From Eustoma russellianum (lineage: Eukaryota; Streptophyta; Magnoliopsida; Gentianales; Gentianaceae), in the NCBI GenBank assembly GCA_036186865.1, contig AP025055.1, positions 8,411,793 through 8,475,792 of the forward strand: DNA of 64,000 nucleotides, written 5' to 3'. A program made the translations under genes and the position numbers. Within the stretch, counting starts at the first letter, position 1. The number at the start of each line of letters is the position of its first letter. The notes below the pieces were generated by a model, which saw only the letters and a list, made by a program, of their open reading frames with translations, was not told the DNA's origin and ran no database searches. Positions 1 to 10,161 of the stretch are shown piece after piece.

Positions 1-1062
1 TACAAGTAACTATGTTTTTGGTATGCATAAAAGTTTTTATGGTCCCATGTTTTAAAGAAAGCTTCATGATTCCTTTGCCGGCCAAGCATGCGACTAACCT
101 GACTCCAGACCAGGGGATAATTGGTCTGTTGACATGATATGTTCTGGACCCGTTCAGATCCGGAGTTAATTGATCTGATACATATTTTGGACCCGTTCAG
201 ATCCGGGGTTAATTGATCTGATACATGTTCTGGACCCGTTCAGATCCAGGGTTAATTGATCTGATACATGTTCTGGACCCGTCCCAGACCGGGGGTTAAT
301 TAGTCTGTTGATATGTTCGGGACCCGCTCAGATCTGAGGTTAATTGATCTGACACTCCATTTTTCCGACATGTTATTTTATGGGACCAAAATGATGTTTT
401 TACACGACATGACATCATGCATTGAATTTTGCATAAACCATGAGCATGCTGATATGTTGTATGTTACAGTTAATGGATAATAAGACATTATTGGTATAGC
501 ACTACCTAGAATTATGCTTAAGCTATATCGTCAAGCAAATTCAGGGTTAAAGACCATGTATGAATTATTATTTGAGGTTTTCGAGTTATTACATTCATGT
601 TATAATTCTTTATATATTTCATGGTAGTTTATTGTATTCTTGCTGGGTGATTTTTATCACTCACACTTTTATTTTTCCCTAGAGCCAGATAATGCTAAGA
701 TAGAGTGGATCGAGGATGAGCCGAGGGTACCATATCCGTAGGCGAGAAAATCTGAAGGGAGCAAAGCTTAAGGACTTTTGTGCTTACTTGATGTTTGTAT
801 TATGAATTATACTAAACTCTTTGGGGTACTGGTGATGTATTTTGTGGACTATTACTTTTGGGAACTTAGTACTTTTGTATTGCATGTTTATTTTGAAAAA
901 TTTTAATTCTGCCTAAATTTTACTACCATGTTAAATGTTAGCATGGGAGTCCATGACTCATGTTATGGATTTTTGCAAGTTATGCATGACGCTTTGTACT
1001 CTCCTTAGTGAATTACGGCGGGTGCACTGTATTCGGACGAGGTCTAGGTGCGGGGCGCTACA
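1..1062 (+). mobile_element. Ty3/gypsy LTR, 3' part (cut by window edge)
   Basis: Runs off the left edge of the window and ends in GGGGCGCTACA at 1062, a CA terminus of the kind seen at the other gypsy LTR ends here. The last 60 bases (GGCGGGTGCACTGT and onward) match in layout the ends of the LTRs at 14590-14653 and, inverted, at 33820 and 46045. A segment around 690-720 encoding a DEPRVP-like stretch has its counterpart at 14340-14365. It holds a 43-bp tandem repeat. There is no coding capacity. It could be a solo LTR or the 5' or 3' LTR of an element outside the window. Confidence 0.7.
145..355 (+). repeat. 43-bp tandem repeat inside the LTR
   Basis: Five successive units start at about 145, 188, 231, 274 and 318, so the period is 43-44 bp. 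Each unit contains GGACCCGTTCAGATC followed by GGTTAATTGATCTGA. The first and the last two units are more diverged. Tandem arrays in LTRs of long gypsy elements are common and often lie in the U3 region. Confidence 0.85.
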
Positions 1063-1215
1063 AACATACGTGTGTTTACCTGTGTCACCCTACCTGATAT
1101 AAACTTAGACTTGTAGCGAACAGAGAATGATGATACAATGTAGTGATGGGCATAGACGTAGAAAGAGAAATGGACTATGAAGCATATGTAAAAGACTGCA
1201 CCACTACGTGAGAAT
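1063..1215. other. Short unassigned spacer between two LTR fragments
   Basis: No open frame, repeat or recognised element was seen. It lies between the LTR end at 1062 and a second, different LTR fragment. Confidence 0.4.
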
Positions 1216-1738
1216 AAAGAAATATGAATGTTTAACGAATAACTAAATCCTTGATCTTCTTTCTACAGTTTGCTTGTTTTATGTATCATTGTTACTTTAT
1301 TTTATCTGATAGTACATATTATGTTATGCTACTATTCACACTGCATGTTTTGTTCACCATGAATGATCCACATGACAAACCTAGGCAAAAATACTTGCTG
1401 AGCAATTTGTTATCACTCATCCCATCATTTACCCGATCGCAGGGTCAGGAGCAAGTTCAGACACAGGGAGAGATGAGCCAGAGAGAGACCATCAGTGATG
1501 GACTTATGGACCTGATTATATATTTCCAAGTGTTATTTCAAACGTGAATTTGGATATTTTACTGATGATACTTAAGTTGTATTCGGATCTAGTTACTCTG
1601 TTTTATGCATGTCAGTTAAGCCTGTATGTTTTATATTACTTCCACGATCTTGATTCATGTTGTGCCGACGTGCACATGAATGTTCTTGACGCCTTGTACT
1701 TCTTGTAGCAGAGTGTGGCGGGTGCACCGTGCCATGTT
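1216..1738 (+). mobile_element. Gypsy LTR fragment related to the solo LTR at 10162-14653
   Basis: Positions 1355-1530 (ATGATCCACATGACAAACC, then a stretch ending in CCATCAGTGATGG) align in order and content with 14245-14365 of the solo LTR. The GCGGGTGCACCGTGCC box at about 1718-1734 matches the LTR 3' end. The fragment breaks off at about 1738, before the terminal CTACA. A 98-residue open frame at 1251-1547 has no recognisable domain and lies in LTR sequence. Confidence 0.6.
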
Positions 1739-2255
1739 GACTAAAGGAATTCCAGGAGGGAAATTTCAAGAAATTCTTAGCAAGTTAAGTATCAAAGATC
1801 CGCTGACTTAACTTGAAGGTGAGTGTTAGCAAGATCATAACATAAAAGGAAACAAATCAATATTAGTGGAATAATTGTGTACTTATGATGATAATATTTG
1901 ATTGATCCTACATTGCTAAATTAAGACTCTTATTGTACTATTTATACTGGTGATTGTCCAGCCTTCAAAGTAAGAAAATTTTTTTTTCTTCAGTCTAATA
2001 GAATCTACATATCTGTTTGCGCTCCCCAGCTCTGGCTTGGTGTCCTCTAAAATCTCAGAAAGATGCTTCTTCAGCTCTGGAGCAATGCTAGCAGTGATAA
2101 CACCCGCAACATAGAAAATTGTAGATGTAGCTCCTGTAAGTGGGGAGTCGCAATTCTGTATCCCAAAGTTGCGGGTAACCTTACCATGACACTTGAGTCG
2201 TGGACGACAAAGTAGCACCTCTCCCTAGAGCTTCAGCTGCCTTTTTCAGCTCAAC
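1739..2255. other. Unassigned DNA, target of a copia insertion
   Basis: AT-rich, with no recognised repeat. It ends exactly at the TGTTGA start of the copia LTR at 2256. It contains the minus-strand open frame listed separately. Confidence 0.35.
1916..2218 (-). pseudogene. Unidentified possible host-gene fragment
   Basis: A 100-residue minus-strand open frame that I do not recognise. Its middle (residues about 29-70, including APELKKHLSEILEDTKPELG) looks like an amphipathic helical protein rather than retrotransposon sequence. On the minus strand a GTAAGG donor (near 2185) and a CCACTTACAG acceptor (near 2140) precede this part, so it may be an exon with an intron upstream. The upstream sequence to 2255 could encode a short helical segment (ELKKAAEALGRG) before the copia LTR cuts it. 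No function is assigned, and it may be a chance frame. Confidence 0.2.
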
Positions 2256-3325
2256 TGTTGAAATGTGAATGTTATGATGAGCTTTAAAAAGATCTTTAAA
2301 AAGATTAAAAAACCATTTTACACCTTGCAAATAACAAAAGGTTGAAAACTAACTCGATCTCTACATAGATCTCTCAATAGAGATCAATGTATACATAGAT
2401 CTCTTAGAAAAAGGACATCAATCGATCTACATGTAGCTGTGTAATTTCTGAAGCATATTGTTAGAAATCGGTCTTTCAGGTTGAAGACATTGATCGGTCA
2501 ATGTATACATAAGTCTCTCAAGAAGAGACATCGAGCATACGTATGTAAGCAAAGTGCAAAATTGAAACCATTCTGTAAGAAATCGATCTCTCTGCCTGAA
2601 AACAACTGTTCATCGATGTGGCATTAGTCTCTAAAACAATGAGACATAGCCGTTGCAACAAAATCCAAGGAATATTTAAAGTGTTTTCTCTTTCTATCCA
2701 AGTTGATTGTAGACTTTCTTCCAACATCTACAATGTTTTCTTGGTTATTAAAAATATATCTAGGATTTTCTAGGATGGCTATGGATCATCAAATTCAACT
2801 ATATGATGATCGAAGACTATTTGAACATCTTCAAGACAATGTATGGAGTAGAAGACTTTATGGAGGCTGCAAAAATATGGCTCACATCCTCTATGTATGT
2901 TAGAAGTGCAAATTAGGTATTTACACACTTTATTACTCTTCAAGCTTCATTTCCCATTGTTATAAAAGCTCTCAAAAGTGCAGAAGTACTTAAAGTGTAA
3001 GTTCTTGTCGCTTTGTTTTCATTGTTGTACTGTGAAGGTGATATTCTTGTATAAGCGAAACTAAACATATTATCTCTTGCTAGTGCTCTAGGCTCATTTG
3101 AAAGTATAATTTCACTATTTTTCTAAAACCTATTTGGTGAAAGTTTTTCGGTAGAACTTTGTTGAATTTGTAAAGGAGCAAGAAGTGTGTCTTGCTTGTA
3201 GTTGTTGTAGTTGATGTTGCAAAAGTTTCTTGTGCAATAAGTTGATGTTGTTGTAGTTGTTGTTGCGTTATGTTTCTAGTGCAAGAGCTATTGTTGTTTT
3301 TGTTCTCTTATTCCTATCGAAGATG

Positions 3326-3330
3326 ATAAG
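3326..3330 (+). repeat. Target-site duplication ATAAG (left copy)
   Basis: ATAAG immediately precedes the LTR edge at 3331. It is identical to 6368-6372. Confidence 0.9.
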
Positions 3331-4013
3331 CGTAGGATCTGCAAGGCACCACTAGAGGGGGGGGGGTTGAATAGTTGGTGCGGAAAGTGTAGTTCTTAAA
3401 ATTTGTTTAAAACCTACCAACTCAACTTCTGAAAACAGATTCTTTTTTCAGAACCCGTTTTTAAAACGTTTTTAAAACTAGGTTATAGGTCTCCAAAAAT
3501 TCTGAAATTTTGACAGAACTTAGCCTCAGATCTTATGAGGGTCCCTTAAAAATTTCAGATTTAAATTCAACCTTTAACCCGTTCAAAAATCGTTGGTGGT
3601 CAGATTGCGCGAATCTGCCAGAAACGGTAGACTGTTTTGAAAAATTTATTCCTATTTGTTCTTAACTCCAATTGCTCTGAAGTTTTAACCACTAACCCAT
3701 TATATGTTGTATTTGAATGTGTTGAAACAGTTTTGAAAAATTATTTTTGGAAGTTAGTTAAATACACTCAAAGTCTCAACCTTTGCAAGCCTGAAAATCA
3801 GACTGCACTAGTCTTAGAACTTTGGATATTTGAATGACTTATACTTATCCAAAAGGGTTAAAACTTGTGCCAAATTAACCCTAAGATGTGTGGCTTTATT
3901 TCTGGAAATTTTTTTAATTTTTGAAAGTCGTTTACTATTTTTACATATGCAAACAAAAAGAGTAAACTGTGTAGAAACAGAATATAAATGCTGAAAGTAA
4001 ATGACACCGAGAA

Positions 4014-4020
4014 TTTTATA
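4014..4020 (-). promoter_or_regulatory. Putative TATA box of Sirevirus LTR S1
   Basis: TATAAAA on the minus strand, conserved at the same place in copies S2 (27294) and S4 (63437), always after ACCGAACCAG or a near match. The position about 660 bp before the LTR end suits a core promoter. Function is inferred. Confidence 0.4.
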
Positions 4021-4734
4021 CTGGTTCGGTTATAAACAACCTACTCCAGTCTTTGAGGAACACCTTCCTCGGTTCAAACTAGTCACACACACGAAATACA
4101 CCTTACCATAGGGTTGATGGAGTTACACACCAACTCCAACCCTTTACAAACCTTGTACGATGAATACAATTCGCACGAACACCACCACCTAGCAAGATTG
4201 AAGATTGATCACACCTTGATCAGTCTTTTACAAAGATAAAGAGTATGTGGTGGTATAATACAAGCCTATTCAAGAATAAGAATATAAGTACAATAGGCTT
4301 TCAAGAAGAAGAAAGAAAGAGAGTGTAGAAGAAGAGAGGCTAGGCGTTTTTGATCTCAAGATTGTAATGCTTGTTCTTGTCTTTGTTTTGCTCCTCCTTC
4401 CTTTTTAACATATTGCAGCCGTCCCCCCTAGGTCCTTCCCTTATTGAAAATTGTCTTCTAAGTCCTTGGAAGAATGTGTTGCATCATTGTGACATGATCT
4501 TGCTTACTGGGCACCTTCTCATTGGATGATCATTTAACCTTTGCTTACTTGGCACTTCATGATTGGTTGAATGTTGTCATCATTTGATGACTTGGAAAAT
4601 CTGAATATTTCACTCAAAACATGTGCCAAAATCAACATATAATAATTTCTATAATCCACAAGATTGTCACATAAAGTTAGCAAGATAATTTTCTCACAAA
4701 AAGGGGAATAAAATCGGCCATGATGAGAATTTAG

Positions 4735-5089
4735 CATGCTGAAATTTCAACATGTGATACATGGTTATAAAATTCAAAATACTTCCAAATTTTAATTGAT
4801 TTTTCTTTTAAAATAAATCACCAATTAATAGCAAATATTCTTATCAAATTAGAAATGAAATTTGGACACTAACATACCCATAAAAACGGCCAAGATGCAT
4901 TCCACACATGCTGAAAAATTTCAGCACGTGTGATATTCAAGATATCACACTTTATAGCTTTGTATCTTATTGAAATTACTTTCATTTCTTCTTCCAATTA
5001 ACCACATAATTCAAGACACCAATTATATCCTTTTTAATCCAAAAAATCGGCCAGCTATATCATCCACATGCTGAAATTTTCAGCATGTG
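4735..5089 (-). repeat. Three palindrome/TGGCCGAT modules in S1
   Basis: Near-perfect palindromes with half-site CACATGCTGAAA lie at 4735-4756, 4905-4930 and 5065-5089. In element orientation each is followed 10-16 nt later by TGGCCGAT or a one-base variant (near 4715, 4888 and 5048). Spacing between modules is about 160-170 bp. Confidence 0.85.
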
Positions 5090-6367
5090 TTTCAAATGAG
5101 ACAAAGTTTGAAACCTTACCATTTGTAGCTTCTTTCTTTAAACCATCAACATTGTATGATTGATTCTTGACCAATCAATATGCCAACAAGGCTCCATATA
5201 TGCTCCATCTCAGCTGTAGGGGCGTGAATACATGTATATGCATGTGCTGAATTTTATTTTTGCTAACTTTGTAAAATAGTGCACATTTAATAATACACAC
5301 ATGTTATATTCCAATCAGCCCTTAATTTAATTTTCTAGAACACTTTAAGATGTATGACATATGTAAAAGTGGCTAGATACGTGTCGTATGATGTGCCAAA
5401 AATGTTCCATGTATTGTGTACGTAGAAGACCAAATTTTCGATGTTTATCGATTACCCGATTTTTCTCTAATTAAATTCCAACTTTTTGCACATGTTATAT
5501 ACATTATGTTACACGTAATATATATAATATAAACTTTAATTCTCAGCACCTTGGCTGGTCTAAAGTGGCGCCATTAATATGTGACAAAATTAAAATTGGA
5601 ATCTCCACAATTTGGCCTTAATGTGGGGTGATTTGTGTGTGCCAACATGGAATGATTTTATGGCTGGAATTTACATCATAGTCACGAAACGTTTGAGCAT
5701 TTTTGAAGTGTAGGGGCTGGCCATCTATTTATGGCAAGTACGTGACACGTTGGCAAAGTTTCGGTATTCGCCCGATACGACAATTTTTGGTTTAGAGCCT
5801 TTTAACGTGTCGTATTTAATTTGTCATCACCATGACTTATATCGTATGATATAAGACCTGAATATACTCATAAATATGAGTTAAGTATGATGGTGTGACG
5901 TTAACGTATGTACGTAATATAAAACGTGACGGTAGTACGTTTGAATACATGTGTATGTGCCTTTTAAAAAAATCAGAAAATATGTATTTATGTAGGTATA
6001 TAGGCGTGCATATTAAATGAGGGGAGGAGGAGGAGACTTTCCTTCCTTAGCCTTGTTGCCTTTGTGCCTTTTCCAAATGTAGCTTCCTTTAATGAACTAC
6101 TTAGTTTAATTAACTAAGTACTTCACTTAATGAACTAGTTTAGTTCATTAATGATGGCACCTGAAAATAGTGTAAAAACAACAAATGTTTGCCATATGAT
6201 GTAAGCTTTAACGCTTCATGGCTTGTTAGTACGGCAACATTATATATGAACTGAATATGGCAAGTAATAAGCAATATATCATGCACACGTTTATATCATG
6301 CACACGTTTTTGTCATGCTCATTTAAATCACATATTTTGAAATCACTCAAACCCCTTTTTCTCTACA

Positions 6368-6372
6368 ATAAG
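6368..6372 (+). repeat. Target-site duplication ATAAG (right copy)
   Basis: ATAAG immediately follows the LTR edge at 6367 and matches 3326-3330. Confidence 0.9.
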
Positions 6373-6591
6373 AAGTGTGTTGAAAATCCACTTTAGAAAC
6401 AAAATGGTAGTGAGGTAGACTCGAATAGATTCAAACCACTCTATATTGTGTGTCTCCATTCGCTGTTTCTCATCTCAATCTTTCTTACTTTGGAGAACAT
6501 TTAATTTGGTTTGAGAAAAATCGAGAAAAATCCAAAAAATAGCCCAACACTCTATTCGCTCCTTATCTAGGGTGATTTCATGGGCCTAACA

Positions 6592-6844
6592 ATTTGTATT
6601 CCATCCTGACCATGTTTGCTTGGCCAACTTTGTAAATAGCAAAGTTAAAGATTATGACAATCACAATCTCTACCTCTTATACCTCATTTCTCAGACCATC
6701 CATTATATTCTCAACATTAAATGCCAAAGTTTTCATGTTTGATGTTCAAAACTATTCTTTGTGGAAGATTCGAATGATGAATCATTTGAAGGTTATAGAT
6801 TTGATATACAGAGATCGGTTGTCAAAGAAATTGAAATTACTATA
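6592..6844 (+). pseudogene. Copia leader and gag N-terminus, truncated
   Basis: The LTR end at 6591 is followed by a leader with a degraded primer-binding-like stretch (ATTTGTATTCCATCC). An open frame from 6654 then encodes FMFDVQNYSLWKIRMMNHLK, the typical start of Sirevirus/copia gag (F.G.NY..WK..M...L). After about 63 codons the copia sequence stops at about 6844, where a chromovirus LTR in the opposite direction begins. Gag packages the element RNA; this remnant cannot. Confidence 0.75.
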
Positions 6845-7552
6845 ATCACACCCCCTTTGGCCAAAACTTCCAATCCCCCAACACCCCAAATTTAATTCGA
6901 CCAAAACACATAACAATTTATATGCATGTGCACACATAAACATATATATACTTGCACACACATATATTCTAATATACAACATGCGATGTAAAAACTACAC
7001 ACACCCACACACACTGTTGGCCGCTGCCCTCTTTTTGAAATCCAAACATTTCATTTAATATTGCACACATATAAACCATCGGCAGCCATACATACATACA
7101 AATAAATACATCAACCTATGGAAACAATTATAAGCATGCATGATCCAAAGATTTTACACAGACACATAAGTTTTCCAAAACTATAGCAAATATAATTAGG
7201 TTACTAACCTCAAATCTTCTATACTATACCGTATATCTCAAGCTAGGGTTTGGTTGAAGCAAAATGGCCTTCTCTTTTCTTCAATTTGTTGCTGGCCGAA
7301 GGTTTGAGGGGAATAGGTGGTTGCCGAAAATTTGTGTGTAGATGGGGAGGGTGGCCTGCCAAGCATATATAGATATATTAGGGTTGATTTAGGGTTAATA
7401 AGGTAGGTATAGATATGTCTTAGGAATTTTTCTAATAGATATTTACCATTTCATTCCATCTTATCCCATATTCCTATTTTAAAGTTCCAATTAGTTAGGA
7501 TAAGTTCCATTTTTTATTTTTATTATTTCATTTCTAAAAAACGAATATAACA
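6845..7552 (-). mobile_element. Chromovirus 3' LTR, truncated
   Basis: On the minus strand the chromodomain is followed by a polypurine tract (AAGAGAGGAGAAG) and then TGTTATATTCG at 7552, the expected 3' LTR start. About 700 bp remain before the sequence joins copia gag at about 6844. The far LTR end is missing. The purine-rich GGCCGAAGG-type stretch near 7290 resembles the 5' half of the solo LTR at 46019-49947, so the families are related but not the same. Confidence 0.65.
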
Positions 7553-7597
7553 CTTCTCCTCTCTTACAAACAGTTTAGTCCTTGAAACTTACTTACC

Positions 7598-7900
7598 TTA
7601 ATCAAACAGGTGTGAGTACTTCCTCCGCACCTCCTCCTTGAGCTCCCAAGTCGCCTCTCGCTCGGTGTGATTCGACCACTGGACTTTGACATAGTGGATG
7701 ACTCGTCTCATCAAAACTTTATCCTTGCCATCTACAATGCATAGCGGAGTCTCCTCATATGTTGCGTCACTCCTTACCTTCAATGGTAGAGCTTTTAACA
7801 AGTGTCTTGGGTCAGATACAAAACGTCTTACCTGCGGTACATGAAACACATTGTTCACTTGTGACAAAGCGGTGACGCTAGTCGATAGGCCAATGTCCTA
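7598..7900 (-). pseudogene. Chromodomain at the integrase C-terminus (chromovirus G1)
   Basis: An 89-residue open frame. Residues 6-15 (NNVFHVPQVR) are the end of the integrase C-terminal module. Residues about 45-88 match a chromodomain: a VLMRR turn, VKVQWSNHTEREATWE with the aromatic/W-E core, and an R-KYSHLF tail. In this family it directs integration towards particular chromatin. A frameshift near 7868 separates it from the upstream integrase, whose frame carries on as YKVLEKIRTLAYRLA. Confidence 0.8.
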
Positions 7901-9190
7901 ATCTTCTCTAACACCTTATATGGATCGATGTATCTTGGGCTCAACTTGTCCTTCTCGCCAAATCTCACCACTCCCTTATTTGGAGAAACCTTAAGATACA
8001 CCTTTTTGCCCACAGCCAACTCTAACGGCCTCCTCTTGGAATCCGCTTAACTCTTAGTGCTATCTTGAGCCAGCTTGAGCCTCTCACGAATAATCTTTAT
8101 CTTCTCCAATGTTTGCTCAACCAACTCAGGCCCAATAATATCCTTCTCCCCAACTTCATCCCAGTAAATCGACAATCTACATCTCCTCCCATAAAGAACT
8201 TAGAAAGGCGCCATGCCGATAGTGCTATCATGACTGTTGTTAAACAAGAATTCCATTAGCTTAACCATGCTGTCCCAATTTCCCTGAAAGTCCAAGGCGT
8301 AAGCTCTTAGCATGTCCTCGATAGTCTGAATTGTCCTCTCTGATTGTCCATCCATTTGTGGATATAAAGCGGTACCCAACTTCAGCTCGGTCCCCATAAC
8401 TCTTTGATATGCTGTCCAAAATCGCGATGTAAACCTTGGGTCTCGGTCCGACACAATACTCACTGAACTCCATGTAATATGACGATATTATAAACATAAA
8501 GAGTCACCAACTTCTCTATCGTCGCTTCACTCGATACTGGTAGAAAGTGTGCGGACTTCATCAACCGTCTATAATCACCCAAATTACATCATTGCTATGT
8601 TTTTTTAGGGAGCCCTCCAATAAAATCCATCAAAAAATGCTCCCATTTCCACTCTGGAATCTCCAATGGCTGTGGATAACCTCCATGACATCGATGTTCG
8701 TCTTCACTTTTTGACAAACTAAGCACCAGGCAACATACTCTGCAATCTCTCGCTTCATACCATACCGCCAATAATTCTTCTTCAAGTCCTTATACATCTT
8801 GGTAGTCTGCAGGTGTATAGAAAGTCATGTGCTGTGTGATGCATTCAATAATTCTTTCTTCAAAGCTTCACCATTCGGCACACATAAGCGTCCCTAAAAC
8901 CAAAGGCCTCCATCATCGGACAACTAAAACCCCTCTACCGGCTTATTTCGGACCATGAAGAGTCACATCATCTTTCTGGGCATCTTTTATTTGGTCCACA
9001 AGTGTTGATGCGATAATCAATGTTGCCAATATATTCACCTTTGAGTCAACAATGTCCAAATCAGACTCCTCAATCTCTCGCTCTAATGGGGTCTGTTAGA
9101 GTAACTCGATTTCCGACTCAATGCATCCGCCACTCTATTTGCGTTCTCCGGATCATAACTGATGGTTAAATAATAATCCTTTATCAGCTC
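7900..9190 (-). pseudogene. Chromovirus G1 integrase, frameshifted
   Basis: The clearest part is 8200-8463, with VSDRDPRFTSRFW (second catalytic Asp) and GQSERTIQTIEDMLRA (catalytic Glu). Upstream on the same strand, 8500-8570 encodes LPVSSEATIEKLVTLY. 8580-8850 holds the first catalytic region and the zinc-binding HHCC region in broken frames. Integrase inserts the element cDNA into the chromosome. The copy has indels near 8464 and several stops and cannot be active. Confidence 0.75.
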
Positions 9191-9196
9191 CAACCA

Positions 9197-9620
9197 TCAT
9201 CTTTGCCTCATATTCAGCTCCTTCTGCGTGAATAAGTACTTGAGGCTCTTATGATCCATAAAGACCTTGCACTTCTCCCTATACAAATAATGCCGCCATA
9301 TCTTCAATGCAAACACAACTACGGCAAGTTCTAAGTCATGTGTGGGGTAGTTCTGCTCATACGGCTTCCACTGTCTCGATGCATAAGCAATAACTCTTTC
9401 TCCTTGCATCAACACGGATCCTACAATCAAAGTGTTAGGCTAGAGTTTATATGTACACAATCATAAATTGAAAATTTATATACATATATCTAGCCTATTT
9501 TTCGAGGCGTTGCTTTAGATTACAAACCCTTCAGTGCCGGAATTTGTGCGAAGACTGGTGCAATGGTCAACCTCCTCTTAAATTTAGCAAAACTTTTCTC
9601 GCACTCGGAGGTCCACTTGA
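9197..9620 (-). pseudogene. Chromovirus G1 RNase H, split by an intron
   Basis: The downstream part (9197-9420) reads GSVLMQGERVIAYASRQW and then HDLELAVVVFALKIWRHYLY, the classic gypsy RNase H with its conserved HDLEL Glu. The upstream part (9490-9560) reads EGFVI-SNASKN, the first catalytic region; Asp is replaced by Asn and a TAA precedes it. The two parts are separated by the 69-nt intron listed next. Confidence 0.75.
9421..9489 (-). other. Intron in chromovirus G1 RNase H (69 nt)
   Basis: On the minus strand the interrupted frame resumes exactly after ...TTTGATTGTAG. The 5' edge is ATATATG, where GTATATG would be canonical, so one G to A change would have destroyed the donor. It is a phase 1 intron. 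The second chromovirus copy has a 69-nt GT-AG intron at the same codon position and phase (41119-41187). The intron is AT-rich with stops. Confidence 0.7.
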
Positions 9621-10046
9621 ACTTAGTCTTCTTCTACGTCAGTCGACTTAACGAAACCACAATCCTCAAAAACCCTCCACGAACTTGCGATAATATCTAG
9701 CAAGACAAACAAAACTTTGCACCTTAGTAACATTTGTGGGCCGGGCCCACTCCATAATCGTCTCAATCTTCTTCAGGTCCACATCAGTGCCTTTCTTCAA
9801 AATCACATGACCTAAGAAGGTCACACTTCTCAACCAGAACTCGCACTTACTGAACTTTGCGTACAACTTCTTCTTCCTGAGAATCTCCAACACCTCTTAC
9901 AAATGTTTAGTATGCGTCTTCTTCTGGCAAATGCACCAAAATGTCATCCATGAACACCACCATGAACCGATCAAACTGCTCCCTGAACATGGTGTTCATC
10001 AAATCCATAAATTCCGTAGGTGCATTCGTCAATCCAAAGGACATCA
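9490..10046 (-). pseudogene. Chromovirus G1 reverse transcriptase, C-terminal half
   Basis: Starts abruptly at about 10046 in the MSFGLTNAPTEFMDLMN motif, then has the catalytic FMDDIL box near 9945. It continues as the 9666-9893 frame (KLYAKFSKCEFWLRSVTFLGHV) and the connection region (ARPTNVTKVQSFVCLARYYRKF). RT copies element RNA into DNA. The N-terminal half is missing because the fragment ends at the junction with the RTE LINE. Confidence 0.8.
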
Positions 10047-10161
10047 CGAGGAAGGAAGATCACTTTTAGATTTTGCAATAGCTTGTAAACTTATAGTGAC
10101 TGACACATGTTTCTAAAAAAGAGATGAACATTTGATTACATTCAAAAATGGGCCAAATAAG
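10047..10161 (+). pseudogene. RTE LINE endonuclease fragment, left of solo LTR
   Basis: Encodes EEGRSLLDFAIACKLIVTDTCF, a stop, then KRDEHLITFKNGPNK. This matches the endonuclease domain of plant RTE non-LTR elements (often annotated craniofacial development protein 2-like). The 5' part is missing at the junction with the chromovirus. The frame resumes at 14654 after the solo LTR. Confidence 0.8.
10157..10161 (+). repeat. Target-site duplication ATAAG (left copy)
   Basis: ATAAG directly before the LTR start at 10162; identical to 14654-14658. Confidence 0.9.

Larger units (their letters stand above)
3331..6367 (-). mobile_element. Sirevirus-type solo LTR, copy S1
   Basis: A 3037-bp LTR. On the minus strand it begins TGTAGAGAAAAAGG at 6367 and ends GATCCTACG at 3331 (CA terminus mutated to CG). 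It is flanked on both sides by ATAAG and has no internal coding region, so it is a solo LTR. It is the inverted counterpart of the 3' LTR at 24945-27958 along its whole length. The empty site can be read in the related copia LTR at 55690-55730, which runs straight through the insertion point. It carries the palindrome/TGGCCGAT modules and the hairpin chain described for that LTR. Confidence 0.93.
2256..6591 (+). mobile_element. Ty1/copia 5' LTR (family 2), split by a Sirevirus solo LTR
   Basis: Starts TGTTGAAATG at 2256 and ends GGGCCTAACA at 6591. Without the nested LTR (3331-6367) and one copy of its target duplication it is 1294 bp, against about 1291 bp for its homologue at 54623-55913. 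The two align through TTTTACACCTTGCAAATAAC-like, CTCTTGTTG-like and GAAAATCCACTTT blocks. It is followed by the start of a copia gag, so this is the 5' LTR of an otherwise lost element. Its first half carries several ATCGATC-rich short inverted motifs. Confidence 0.85.
7553..10046 (-). mobile_element. Ty3/gypsy chromovirus pol fragment (Tekay-like), copy G1
   Basis: Minus-strand order is RT C-terminal half, RNase H (with an intron), integrase and chromodomain, followed by polypurine tract and LTR. The element is cut at its 5' side at about 10046, in RT, where an RTE LINE begins on the other strand. A chromodomain at the end of pol is the defining feature of chromoviruses. There are several stops and frameshifts. 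Confidence 0.85.
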
